Assembly (NCBI GenBank): GCA_000434235.1
Contig: FR891985.1
Coordinates: forward strand, 20,185-27,701
Length of the DNA: 7,517 nucleotides
Direction of reading: 5' to 3'
Source of the DNA: Alistipes sp. CAG:268
GTDB taxonomy: Bacteria > Bacteroidota > Bacteroidia > Bacteroidales > Rikenellaceae
Shown piece after piece: positions 1 to 6,428 of this stretch. The notes under the pieces were generated by a model, which did not search any database, was not told the origin of the DNA, and worked only from the letters and a program-made list of their open reading frames with translations. The translations under genes were made by a program, and so were the position numbers. Position 1 is the stretch's first letter, and every line of letters starts with the position of its first letter.

Positions 1-1
1 C

Positions 2-1975
2 GACCGCCACAACCTGGCCCTGACCGTGATGGGCGCCCCGACCGAGCGCGGTGCGCAGCAGGCCTCGACGCAGGAGGCCTACGACCTGCTCGACAACAAC
101 TACTACAACCCGAACGTCGGCCGTCAGGACGGCAAGCTGCGCAACACGCGCGTGCGTGACTACCACGAGCCGATCGTGATGCTCAACTACGGGTTCGACA
201 TCTCGTCGGCCACGAAGCTTACGGCCGCGACGTCATTCCGCTTCGGCAAGAACGGCTACTCGGCCCTGACGTGGACCGACGGTCCCGACCCGCGTCCGGA
301 CTACTACCGTTACCTGCCGAGCTACTACGAGAACAAGATGTACGAGACGGCTGCCGGCATCGATCCCGATCCGGTGGGGCAGGGCTCCTACAACGACATG
401 CGCATCCAGGCGATGAAGGAGTGGATGACCGACCCGAACAAGAGCCTGATCAACTTCGACCAGATGATCCAGCGCAACTACCTGCGCAACCAGGCGGGCG
501 AGGGCGGCATCTACATGATCGAGGAGCGCCACACCGACCAGCGCGACTTCAACTTTGCGGCCAACGTCTCGCATACGTTCCGCAACCAGTCGATCCTGCG
601 CGGCGGCGTTTCGGCGCGCATCAACCGCACGGAGTACTACGATGAGGTGAAGGACCTGCTCGGCGCCGACTACTGGCTCGACGTGGACAAGTTCGCGCTG
701 CGCGACAACGGCTATTCGGATCCCTCGATCTACCAGAACGACCTGCTCTACTACCTCGAGCACGGCGACGCCCGCCACGTCAAGGAGGGCGACAAGTTCG
801 GCTACGACTACTACGCACACCTGCGCCAGGCCCAGCTGTGGGCGCAGTACAACGCCACGTTCGGCAGCTTTGCCATGACGCTCGGCGGTGAGGTGGGCTA
901 TACCTCCATGTGGCGCGAGGGTCTGCTGATGAAGGGTCTGTTCAGCGACAACTCGCTGGGCAACTCCGAGAAGCTCGACTACCTGACCTACAAACTCAAG
1001 GGCGAGTTCGCCTACCGCTTCTCGGGCGGGCACTCCGTGTCGGCCAACGTGGCCTACATGGTCAATCCGCCGCAGTTCCGCGACGCCTTTGTGTCGGCCC
1101 GTACGCGCAACACCACGACGCCGGGTCTCGATTCGGAGAAGGTTTTCGGCCTGGACCTGAACTACGACATCACCCTGCCGTGGATCACGGCCCGCATCTC
1201 GGGCTACTACACGACGATCACCGACCAGTCGAAGGTGATCTCCTACTACGACGACACGCAGTCCTCCTACACGAACTTTGCCATGAGCGGCATCGACAAG
1301 CGCTACTACGGCCTGGAGGTCGGCGTCGAGGTGCCGATCTGGGGCGGGATCTCCTTCAACGGAGCCCTGAGCCTGGGCGACTACCGCTACACGTCGAACG
1401 CCAACTTCACGCAGACGCGCGACAACAGCGAGGAGGTGCTCCGCGGTGACAAGGTGCTCTGGAAAGACCTCCACGTCGAGAGCTCGCCGCAGACGGCCGT
1501 CAATGTCGGCCTGAACTTCCGCGGCCCGCGCAACTGGTTCGCATCGGTGGATTTCAACTACTACGACCGCATCTACCTGTCGATGAACCCTGCACGCCGT
1601 ACGACGGCTACCTACTCGACGGTGCTGCGTCCGGGCGAGACGGCACAGCTCCCGGGCATGGTGAAGATGGAGGCACTCAACGCCCTGCGCGAGCAGGAGA
1701 CCTTCGATCCGGCCTATACGCTCAGCCTGAGCGTGGGCAAGAACTGGTATATCTACAACAACTACCAGCTGGGCTTCAGCCTCTCGGTGAACAACCTGCT
1801 CAACGACCAGACCATCCGCACGGGCGGTTACGAGCAGATGCGTCTCTCGCGCCGCACGTACGTCAATAAGGAGGGTGCTTCGGTCCAGCCGATCCAGTAC
1901 TACACGCCCTTCGACTCGAAGTACTTCTACCTGCTCGGCACGACCTATTACCTGAATGTATATTTCCGCTTCTAA
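2..1975 (+). CDS. TonB-dependent outer-membrane receptor, C-terminal part (5' end outside window)
   Basis: The reading frame is already open at base 2 and ends at TAA 1973-1975, giving 657 residues. The N-terminal part (signal peptide, probably a carboxypeptidase-like domain, the plug and the first barrel strands) lies upstream, so the ATG at 26 is internal. The first visible residues, HNLALTVMGAPTERG, resemble the strand that Bacteroidota TonB receptors show early in the barrel. The protein then alternates aromatic-rich strands (many YY pairs) with long polar loops. Near the end it has NNLLND at residues 597-602, typical of the family, and it finishes YYLNVYFRF with a terminal Phe, as expected for an outer-membrane barrel insertion signal. 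Receptors of this type import a bound ligand using TonB-ExbB-ExbD energy. No SusD-like partner is seen; the next gene is a DUF5689-type lipoprotein 16 bases downstream. The substrate cannot be read from this sequence. The family call is firm. Confidence 0.93.
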   Translation, partial: DRHNLALTVMGAPTERGAQQASTQEAYDLLDNNYYNPNVGRQDGKLRNTRVRDYHEPIVMLNYGFDISSATKLTAATSFRFGKNGYSALTWTDGPDPRPDYYRYLPSYYENKMYETAAGIDPDPVGQGSYNDMRIQAMKEWMTDPNKSLINFDQMIQRNYLRNQAGEGGIYMIEERHTDQRDFNFAANVSHTFRNQSILRGGVSARINRTEYYDEVKDLLGADYWLDVDKFALRDNGYSDPSIYQNDLLYYLEHGDARHVKEGDKFGYDYYAHLRQAQLWAQYNATFGSFAMTLGGEVGYTSMWREGLLMKGLFSDNSLGNSEKLDYLTYKLKGEFAYRFSGGHSVSANVAYMVNPPQFRDAFVSARTRNTTTPGLDSEKVFGLDLNYDITLPWITARISGYYTTITDQSKVISYYDDTQSSYTNFAMSGIDKRYYGLEVGVEVPIWGGISFNGALSLGDYRYTSNANFTQTRDNSEEVLRGDKVLWKDLHVESSPQTAVNVGLNFRGPRNWFASVDFNYYDRIYLSMNPARRTTATYSTVLRPGETAQLPGMVKMEALNALREQETFDPAYTLSLSVGKNWYIYNNYQLGFSLSVNNLLNDQTIRTGGYEQMRLSRRTYVNKEGASVQPIQYYTPFDSKYFYLLGTTYYLNVYFRF

Positions 1976-1991
1976 TACAGACATGACGACT

Positions 1992-3179
1992 ATGAAAAAA
2001 TTCATTCAATTCTGCGTTGCACTGGCCGTGGCGCTGGGCGTTGCGGGGTGCTACAACGATTTCGACATGCCGGCTCCCCGTCCCGCTGCGACGGATGCGG
2101 ATTTTGCGGATATGGAGCGCATCTCGATCGCCGATGTGAAGCAGCTTTTCCTCACCGAGCACGGATCGATCAGCGGTACGGGTGAAAACAGCGACTGGGA
2201 ACACACGAAATACACGCTTATCGGCCAGTCGAAAGAGGGCAAGGACTACTACATCAAGGGCAAGATCCAGTCGAGCGATGAGGAGGGCAACATCTACAAG
2301 TCGCTGCACCTGGTCGATGAGACGGGCGCCATCGAGGTGAAGCTCTCGACGGGCCTCTACATCGACTACCCGATGGGCACCTACGACAAGGCCACCGGCA
2401 CGATCCCGACCCACTGGGTGTATGTCAAGGTGACGGGTCTCTACGTGGGCAACTACCGTATGATGCTCTCGATCGGCGGTGCCCCCACCGACTCCTACAA
2501 CAAGGTCGGCGAGCACAAGTTCTACGCCAACTCGAACATCGAGAACCCCACGGAGATCGCCCAGCGCGTCTTCCTGGGCGAGGCGACCGAACTGAAGCTC
2601 GGCGAGGAGATCCTCGAGATCGACGAGTCGAACTACGGCGACTATTTCGGTGAGGCCGGCCAGCAGTATCTGGGCCGTCTGGTGCTGCTCAAGGGCATCA
2701 CGTGCCGCTATTGGGAGATCGGTTCGAATTTCTATCCTTCGTGGATGTGCACCGACCTGCGTCCCGTGGAGTCGAAGTACTGGTACAAGTGGGCGGTCAA
2801 TGAGGATTTCTACTCGAACACTTCACGGAAGAACCTCCACTGCAACTTCTACGGTTCGGTGCTTTTCTCCTATCGTACAGAGCGTCCGACGCAGACCATG
2901 ACGGAAGGTGTCTTTGTGGTCCGTACGAGCGGTTATTCGCGTTTTGCCAAGCAGCCCGTGGTGCGTGACGGTGGTCAGGGCGATATCCTGGCTATTTTGG
3001 GCATCTATTCGAAATCGTGGACCTATTCTTTCGGCGCCTACCAGTGCTCGATCAGCCACTTCGACGACCTGATGTTCAAAGAGTCGGAGTTCCTTACCGA
3101 CGCGGAGGCCGAAGCTCTGGCGCCCGCCGGCTCGGACTCGTGGACCACGAACCTCTCGGCCAACGACTACGAGGAGTAG
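1992..3179 (+). CDS. DUF5689-type lipoprotein, probably surface-exposed
   Basis: A 395-residue protein starting MKKF, followed by a hydrophobic stretch and a lipobox ending VAGC with Cys20 as the lipidation site. I chose the ATG at 1992 because it gives the most standard lipoprotein signal peptide. The in-frame ATG at 1983 adds three residues and is possible; the one at 1956 overlaps the receptor and is unlikely. The residues after Cys20 (YNDFD) are acidic, as in Bacteroidota lipoproteins exported to the cell surface. Residues about 44-200 look like DUF5689: a short helix (ISIADVKQLF), then an OB-fold-like strand set with KGKIQSSDEEGNIYKSLHL and LVDETGAIEVKL (positions 89-118). A second OB-like part starts near residue 217 (QYLGRLVLLKGITC), and the C-terminal third has no motif I recognise. 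The spacing to the receptor indicates one operon, so it is probably an accessory ligand-binding partner of that receptor. That role is inference; the domain call is from recalled family patterns. Confidence 0.85.
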   Translation: MKKFIQFCVALAVALGVAGCYNDFDMPAPRPAATDADFADMERISIADVKQLFLTEHGSISGTGENSDWEHTKYTLIGQSKEGKDYYIKGKIQSSDEEGNIYKSLHLVDETGAIEVKLSTGLYIDYPMGTYDKATGTIPTHWVYVKVTGLYVGNYRMMLSIGGAPTDSYNKVGEHKFYANSNIENPTEIAQRVFLGEATELKLGEEILEIDESNYGDYFGEAGQQYLGRLVLLKGITCRYWEIGSNFYPSWMCTDLRPVESKYWYKWAVNEDFYSNTSRKNLHCNFYGSVLFSYRTERPTQTMTEGVFVVRTSGYSRFAKQPVVRDGGQGDILAILGIYSKSWTYSFGAYQCSISHFDDLMFKESEFLTDAEAEALAPAGSDSWTTNLSANDYEE

Positions 3180-3201
3180 TCCCTGCGGTCGATACATCCG
3201 G

Positions 3202-3236
3202 ATCGGCTGCCCCTTGCGGGGCGGCCGATTTTTTTT
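3202..3236 (+). terminator. Rho-independent terminator of the receptor-lipoprotein operon
   Basis: A 12-base-pair stem pairs 3202-3213 with 3218-3229 around a TTGC loop (3214-3217). All pairs are Watson-Crick except one T-G wobble (3208 with 3223), and the loop-proximal half is GCCCC/GGGGC. A run of T covers 3229-3236. It begins 22 bases after the lipoprotein stop codon. There is no T run on the other strand at the far end of the stem, so it acts rightward only. It separates this operon from the glp genes. Confidence 0.93.
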
Positions 3237-3377
3237 CTCTCCTCCCTGCCGGTTCCCATCGCTTTCGTTTTCCGGCCCTGCGCCCTTTCCTGCCGCACCC
3301 CTTTTTTGCCCGTCTTCCCGCCGCAAATGCCCGAACCTCGCCCGGAAGGGGCTGTGAAGGTGATTTGAGTGGTGTTT

Positions 3378-3387
3378 CGAAATTAAA
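3378..3387 (+). promoter_or_regulatory. Upstream copy of the CGAAATnAAA motif
   Basis: CGAAATTAAA differs at one position from the tandem unit CGAAATAAAA at 3456-3475. It overlaps the 8-base palindrome TTTCGAAA (3375-3382). It is the most distal of the motif copies in front of glpA. The role as a regulator site is inferred only from its repetition. Confidence 0.3.
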
Positions 3388-3400
3388 CAATTGTATTTTG

Positions 3401-3414
3401 TTTCATTTCGTTTT
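3401..3414 (+). promoter_or_regulatory. DeoR-family-like operator candidate, distal
   Basis: TTTCATTTCGTTTT fits, at every position, the core TTTCRTTTYRTTTY that I recall from the published consensus for the E. coli DeoR-family repressor AgaR. GlpR, the usual repressor of glycerol-phosphate genes, is also a DeoR-family protein. The site lies about 110 bases upstream of the predicted -7 element, so it could be one end of a repression loop. T-rich DNA makes chance matches easier, and no regulator gene is visible in the window. Confidence 0.4.
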
Positions 3415-3455
3415 GGCTTGATTCTTGTGTTTTGTAAGCGTTGTTTTGAGTTGAT

Positions 3456-3475
3456 CGAAATAAAACGAAATAAAA
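3456..3475 (+). repeat. Perfect tandem repeat of a 10-base unit (CGAAATAAAA, two copies)
   Basis: Bases 3456-3465 and 3466-3475 are identical. The 10-base period is about one helical turn, so a protein could bind both units on the same face. Read on the minus strand, 3462-3475 is TTTTATTTCGTTTT, which differs from TTTCATTTCGTTTT at 3401-3414 by one base. The two 14-base stretches therefore form an inverted pair with 47 bases between them. Confidence 0.7.
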
Positions 3476-3479
3476 AATC

Positions 3480-3493
3480 TTTCATTTTCTTTT
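3480..3493 (+). promoter_or_regulatory. DeoR-family-like operator candidate overlapping the -33 element
   Basis: TTTCATTTTCTTTT has one mismatch to TTTCRTTTYRTTTY. It overlaps the first three bases of the TTTG at 3491-3494, where a bound repressor would block RNA polymerase. It repeats the TTTCATTT start of the distal site at 3401. The function is inferred from motif and position. Confidence 0.35.
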
Positions 3494-3520
3494 GTTTTTA
3501 AATGAAAATGATTATTTTTG
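3491..3520 (+). promoter_or_regulatory. Bacteroidota-type promoter for glpABC
   Basis: TTTG at 3491-3494 and TATTTTTG at 3513-3520 match the Bacteroidota consensus (-33 TTTG, -7 TAnnTTTG) with an 18-base gap, close to the usual spacing. Transcription would begin around 3525-3527 and leave a leader of only some 17-19 bases before the glpA ATG. The leader has no Shine-Dalgarno sequence, as is common in this phylum. Confidence 0.75.
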
Positions 3521-3543
3521 TGGTAGCATAAACCATCCAACCT

Positions 3544-5166
3544 ATGAACCAAACCTACGATGTCATCATCATCGGCGGCGGAGCGACCGGGGCAGGTATC
3601 GCCAGAGACTGCTCGCTCCGGGGTATCAAGGCCCTGCTGCTCGAACGTTCCGACATCTCGACCGGGGCGACCGGACGCAACCACGGCCTGCTCCACAGCG
3701 GAGCGCGTTATGCCGTTACGGACCACGAGTCAGCCGTGGAGTGCATCCGCGAGAACATGATCCTGCGCCGGATCGCGGCGCATTGTGTCGAGGAGACCGA
3801 CGGCCTCTTCATCACCCTTCCCGAGGACGGGCTCGACTATCAGGCACGTTTTGTCGAGGCCTGCCGCAAGGCCGGCATCCGCGCCGACGTCCTCGATCCC
3901 GAGGAAGCCCGGCGGCTGGAGCCTGCGGCCAATCCGTCGCTGATCGGCGCGGTCCGCGTCCCCGACGGCGCGGTCGATCCCTTCCGGCTGACCTCGTCGA
4001 ACATCCTCGACGCCACGGCGCACGGCGCCGAGATCCGCACCTATACCGAAGTCCGGGAGCTCATCCGCGAGCAGGACCGCATCGTCGGTGTGAAGGCCTA
4101 CGACTACCGCACGCATGCCGAGCTGGAGTTCCGTGCGCAGGTGGTGGTCAATGCCGGCGGCATCTGGGGCCACGGCATCGCCGCCAAGGCCGGCATCACG
4201 GTGAACATGCTCCCGGCCAAGGGGGCGCTGCTGATCTTCGGCCATCGCGTGAACCGCATGGTGCTCAACCGCTGCCGCAAGCCGGCCGACGCCGACATCC
4301 TCGTGCCGGGCGATACGATTTCGCTCATCGGCACCACGTCGAGCAAGATTCCCTACGACCAGATCGACAACATGATCATCACGCCCGACGAGGTGGACCT
4401 GCTGCTGTGCGAAGGCGAGAAGCTCTCGCCGCTGCTGGCCCGCACGCGCATCCTGAGGGCCTACGCCGGGGTGCGTCCGCTGGTGGCCTCGGACGACGAT
4501 CCGAGCGGCCGTACGGTCAGCCGCGGCATCGTGCTGCTCGACCACGCCACGCGCGACGGGATGGAGGGCTTCATCACCATCACGGGCGGCAAGCTGATGA
4601 CCTACCGCCTGATGGCCGAGTGGGCCACCGACCTCATCTGCAAGAAGATCGGCAACGACGGGAAGTGCCGCACGGCCGAGATCCCGCTGCCGGGCTCGAC
4701 CGAGAGCCGCGAGGAGGTCGATCGCAAGACCCGCAACAAGCCCATTGCCCAGCGGCGTTCGTCGATCGCCCGCCACGGGGCGCTGGCCACGCGCATCGAC
4801 GGCACGGATTCGATCAAGAACAGCCTGGTGTGCGAATGCGAGGAGGTTTCGATCGGCGAGGTGGAGTATGCACTCGAAAACCTCTCGGTGAACAACCTGG
4901 TCGATCTGCGCCGCCGCACGCGCGTCGGCATGGGCACCTGCCAGGGCGAGCTGTGTGCCTGCCGGGCCGCCGGCCTCATGGGCCGCCGGGATCCCGTCTG
5001 TGCACGCAAGGCCAAGGCGGATCTGGTCTCTTTCCTCAACGAGCGCTGGAAGGGTATGGCCCCCATTGCGTGGGGCGACACCCTGCGCGAAAGCGAGTAC
5101 ACGACCTGGGTCTACGAGAGCGTGTGCGGATTGTCGGATGAAACGCAAAAAACTGCAGCAAAATGA
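3544..5166 (+). CDS. glpA: Anaerobic glycerol-3-phosphate dehydrogenase subunit A
   Basis: This is the FAD-containing catalytic subunit, which oxidises sn-glycerol-3-phosphate to dihydroxyacetone phosphate at the inner face of the cytoplasmic membrane. It has 540 residues, against about 542 in E. coli GlpA. The Rossmann dinucleotide motif is at residues 6-18 (GGGATG, 11-16), with the ribose-binding acid at Glu34. The conserved block TGATGRNHGLLHSGARY spans 40-56. Further GlpA/GlpD-type blocks are VPGDTISLIGTTS (254-266), GVRPLVASDDDPSGR (309-323) and GFITITGGKLMTYR (342-355). The C-terminal BFD-like [2Fe-2S] domain, which distinguishes GlpA from GlpD, carries Cys430, Cys432, Cys466 and Cys471 in a CxC...CxxxxC pattern. 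The ATG at 3544 is the first possible start because an in-frame TAA sits at 3529-3531. The gene ends in a 4-base overlap with glpB. Similarity to E. coli GlpA runs along the whole length. Confidence 0.97.
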   Translation: MNQTYDVIIIGGGATGAGIARDCSLRGIKALLLERSDISTGATGRNHGLLHSGARYAVTDHESAVECIRENMILRRIAAHCVEETDGLFITLPEDGLDYQARFVEACRKAGIRADVLDPEEARRLEPAANPSLIGAVRVPDGAVDPFRLTSSNILDATAHGAEIRTYTEVRELIREQDRIVGVKAYDYRTHAELEFRAQVVVNAGGIWGHGIAAKAGITVNMLPAKGALLIFGHRVNRMVLNRCRKPADADILVPGDTISLIGTTSSKIPYDQIDNMIITPDEVDLLLCEGEKLSPLLARTRILRAYAGVRPLVASDDDPSGRTVSRGIVLLDHATRDGMEGFITITGGKLMTYRLMAEWATDLICKKIGNDGKCRTAEIPLPGSTESREEVDRKTRNKPIAQRRSSIARHGALATRIDGTDSIKNSLVCECEEVSIGEVEYALENLSVNNLVDLRRRTRVGMGTCQGELCACRAAGLMGRRDPVCARKAKADLVSFLNERWKGMAPIAWGDTLRESEYTTWVYESVCGLSDETQKTAAK

Positions 5167-6428
5167 AATTCGATACGGTAATCATCGGCGGAGGCCTGGC
5201 CGGCATGGCCTGCGGCATCCGGCTGGCCGAGGCCGGCAAGCGTTGCGCGATCGTCTCGCAGGGACAGAGCGCGCTCCATTTCTCCTCGGGGTCGTTCGAC
5301 CTGCTGGGCCGGCTGCCCGACGGCACGCGGGTCGAAGACCCGATCGAAGGCATCGCCGCCCTGGAGCGGACCGAGCCCGAGCATCCCTATGCACTCATCG
5401 GCGCCGAGGCGTGCGGTTTGTATGCCGACCGGGCGCAGACGCTGTTGCGCGAAGCCGGAATCTCCGTTGCGGGGAGTTGCCGCCGCAACCATTTCCGCGT
5501 CACCCCGATGGGCAAGGCGCAGCCCACGTGGCTCACCATCGACGGCTACCTGACCTCCGAAAGCGCCGACAGCCTGCCCTTCGCGAAGGTCTGCATCGTC
5601 AATGTCGAGGGCTTCCTCGATTTCTACCCGGAGTTCATCGCCGAGGAGTTCCGCCGCCACGGCGTCGAGTGCCGCTTCGGGTGCGTCAATCTGCCCGACC
5701 TGGAGCAGATCCGCCGCAACCCGAGCGAGATGCGTTCGGCCAACATCGCCCGTGTGTTCGACCACGACCGCAACCTCGAGGCGCTGGCCGGCCGGCTGTG
5801 CGAACTCGCCGAGGGATGCGACGCCGTGATCCTCCCGGCCATCGTCGGGCTCAACCGCAACGATGCGCTCGATGCGCTGAGGTCGCGGGTCCGCGTGCCA
5901 ATCTACCTGTTGCCCACATTGCCGCCGTCGATCCCCGGGATCAAGGCCCAGCAGACGCTGCAGCGCCGGTTCCGCGCCCTGGGCGGCGAATATTTCCTGG
6001 GCGACACGGTGGTGTCGGCCGAATGGGAGCAGGGGCGCGTCAAGCAGCTCTTCACGGCCAACCACGGCAACATTCCCTTCCGGGCCGACGATTTCGTGCT
6101 GGCTTCGGGCAGTTTCTTCAGTCGCGGCCTCGTGGCCACGCCCGACCGCATCGTCGAACCGGTCTTCGGCGCCGATACGGCCTATATCCCCGACCGCTCG
6201 CAGTGGTACACGCTGCGCTTCTTCGACAGGCAGAACTACCAGGCGTTCGGCGTCCGGACGGATCGTTCGCTGCGCGTGCTCCGCGAGGGAGCGGCCGTGG
6301 CGAACCTCTATTGCGTCGGTGCCGGCCTGGCCGGGTTCCACCCCGTACAGGAGGGATGCGGGGCCGGTGTCTCCCTGCTCTCGGCCCTCTATGCAGCAGA
6401 TCAGATCCTTAACAGCCCAAGATCATGA
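5163..6428 (+). CDS. glpB: Anaerobic glycerol-3-phosphate dehydrogenase subunit B
   Basis: This is the second flavoprotein subunit, which works with GlpA and helps pass electrons to the GlpC anchor subunit. It has 421 residues, against about 419 in E. coli GlpB. The N-terminal dinucleotide motif is DTVIIGGGLAG (residues 4-14), followed by the GlpB-typical QSALHFSSGSFDLL (35-48). The central block LLPTLPPSIPGI starts at 249, VLASGSFFSRGLVA starts at 312, and the C-terminal flavin-binding block YCVGAGLAGF starts at 383 and continues into the Gly-rich EGCGAG. The start codon lies inside the last codons of glpA (ATGA at 5163-5166), so translation is probably coupled. The stop overlaps the glpC start in the same way. 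Sequence conservation with the E. coli protein is clearly lower than for GlpA or GlpC, especially around residues 70-230, which is usual for this subunit. Confidence 0.95.
   Translation: MKFDTVIIGGGLAGMACGIRLAEAGKRCAIVSQGQSALHFSSGSFDLLGRLPDGTRVEDPIEGIAALERTEPEHPYALIGAEACGLYADRAQTLLREAGISVAGSCRRNHFRVTPMGKAQPTWLTIDGYLTSESADSLPFAKVCIVNVEGFLDFYPEFIAEEFRRHGVECRFGCVNLPDLEQIRRNPSEMRSANIARVFDHDRNLEALAGRLCELAEGCDAVILPAIVGLNRNDALDALRSRVRVPIYLLPTLPPSIPGIKAQQTLQRRFRALGGEYFLGDTVVSAEWEQGRVKQLFTANHGNIPFRADDFVLASGSFFSRGLVATPDRIVEPVFGADTAYIPDRSQWYTLRFFDRQNYQAFGVRTDRSLRVLREGAAVANLYCVGAGLAGFHPVQEGCGAGVSLLSALYAADQILNSPRS

Larger units (their letters stand above)
3180..3543. other. Intergenic region between the lipoprotein operon and glpA
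   Basis: No convincing gene lies in these 364 bases. The first part contains the terminator. From about 3231 to 3324 the + strand is strikingly pyrimidine-rich (about 17 purines in 94 bases, hand count) and I see no structure or function in it. Near 3361 the composition switches abruptly from GC-rich to AT-rich and stays so until just before glpA. The AT-rich part holds the predicted promoter (3491-3520), a tandem 10-base repeat (3456-3475) and operator-like motifs between 3378 and 3493. Confidence 0.85.

Noticed and set aside
1956..1991. Earlier starts (ATG 1956 or 1983) for the lipoprotein
   Set aside because: The 1956 start overlaps the receptor and puts a polar stretch before the signal peptide. 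The 1983 start is possible but adds only MTT. The 1992 start gives MKKF directly before the hydrophobic segment and lipobox.
233..2005. 590-codon open frame on the minus strand opposite the TonB receptor
   Set aside because: The + strand frame is a clear TonB receptor. The antisense translation is a low-complexity mix rich in V, A, R, H and L, as expected opposite GC-rich codons, and shows no family motif.
3248..3307. Possible second terminator (GCCGG/CCGGC pair and T run at 3302-3307)
   Set aside because: The stem is only 5 base pairs with a 19-base loop, and the T run lies 26 bases beyond it, so it is not a credible terminator.
3550..3557. TAnnTTTG-like box on the minus strand at the start of glpA
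   Set aside because: No TTTG-type -33 element lies at the right distance, and there is no leftward gene to serve.
3492..5141. Long + strand open frame overlapping glpA in another frame
   Set aside because: The translation is Arg/Gly/Pro/His rich with no domain, and glpA occupies the same DNA with full family conservation.
3730..5148. 472-codon open frame on the minus strand opposite glpA
   Set aside because: It is antisense to a well-conserved GlpA, and its composition (A, R, G, H, V rich) is typical of a shadow frame.
5112..6341. 409-codon minus-strand frame opposite glpB
   Set aside because: GlpB motifs are complete on the + strand; the antisense product has no recognisable feature.
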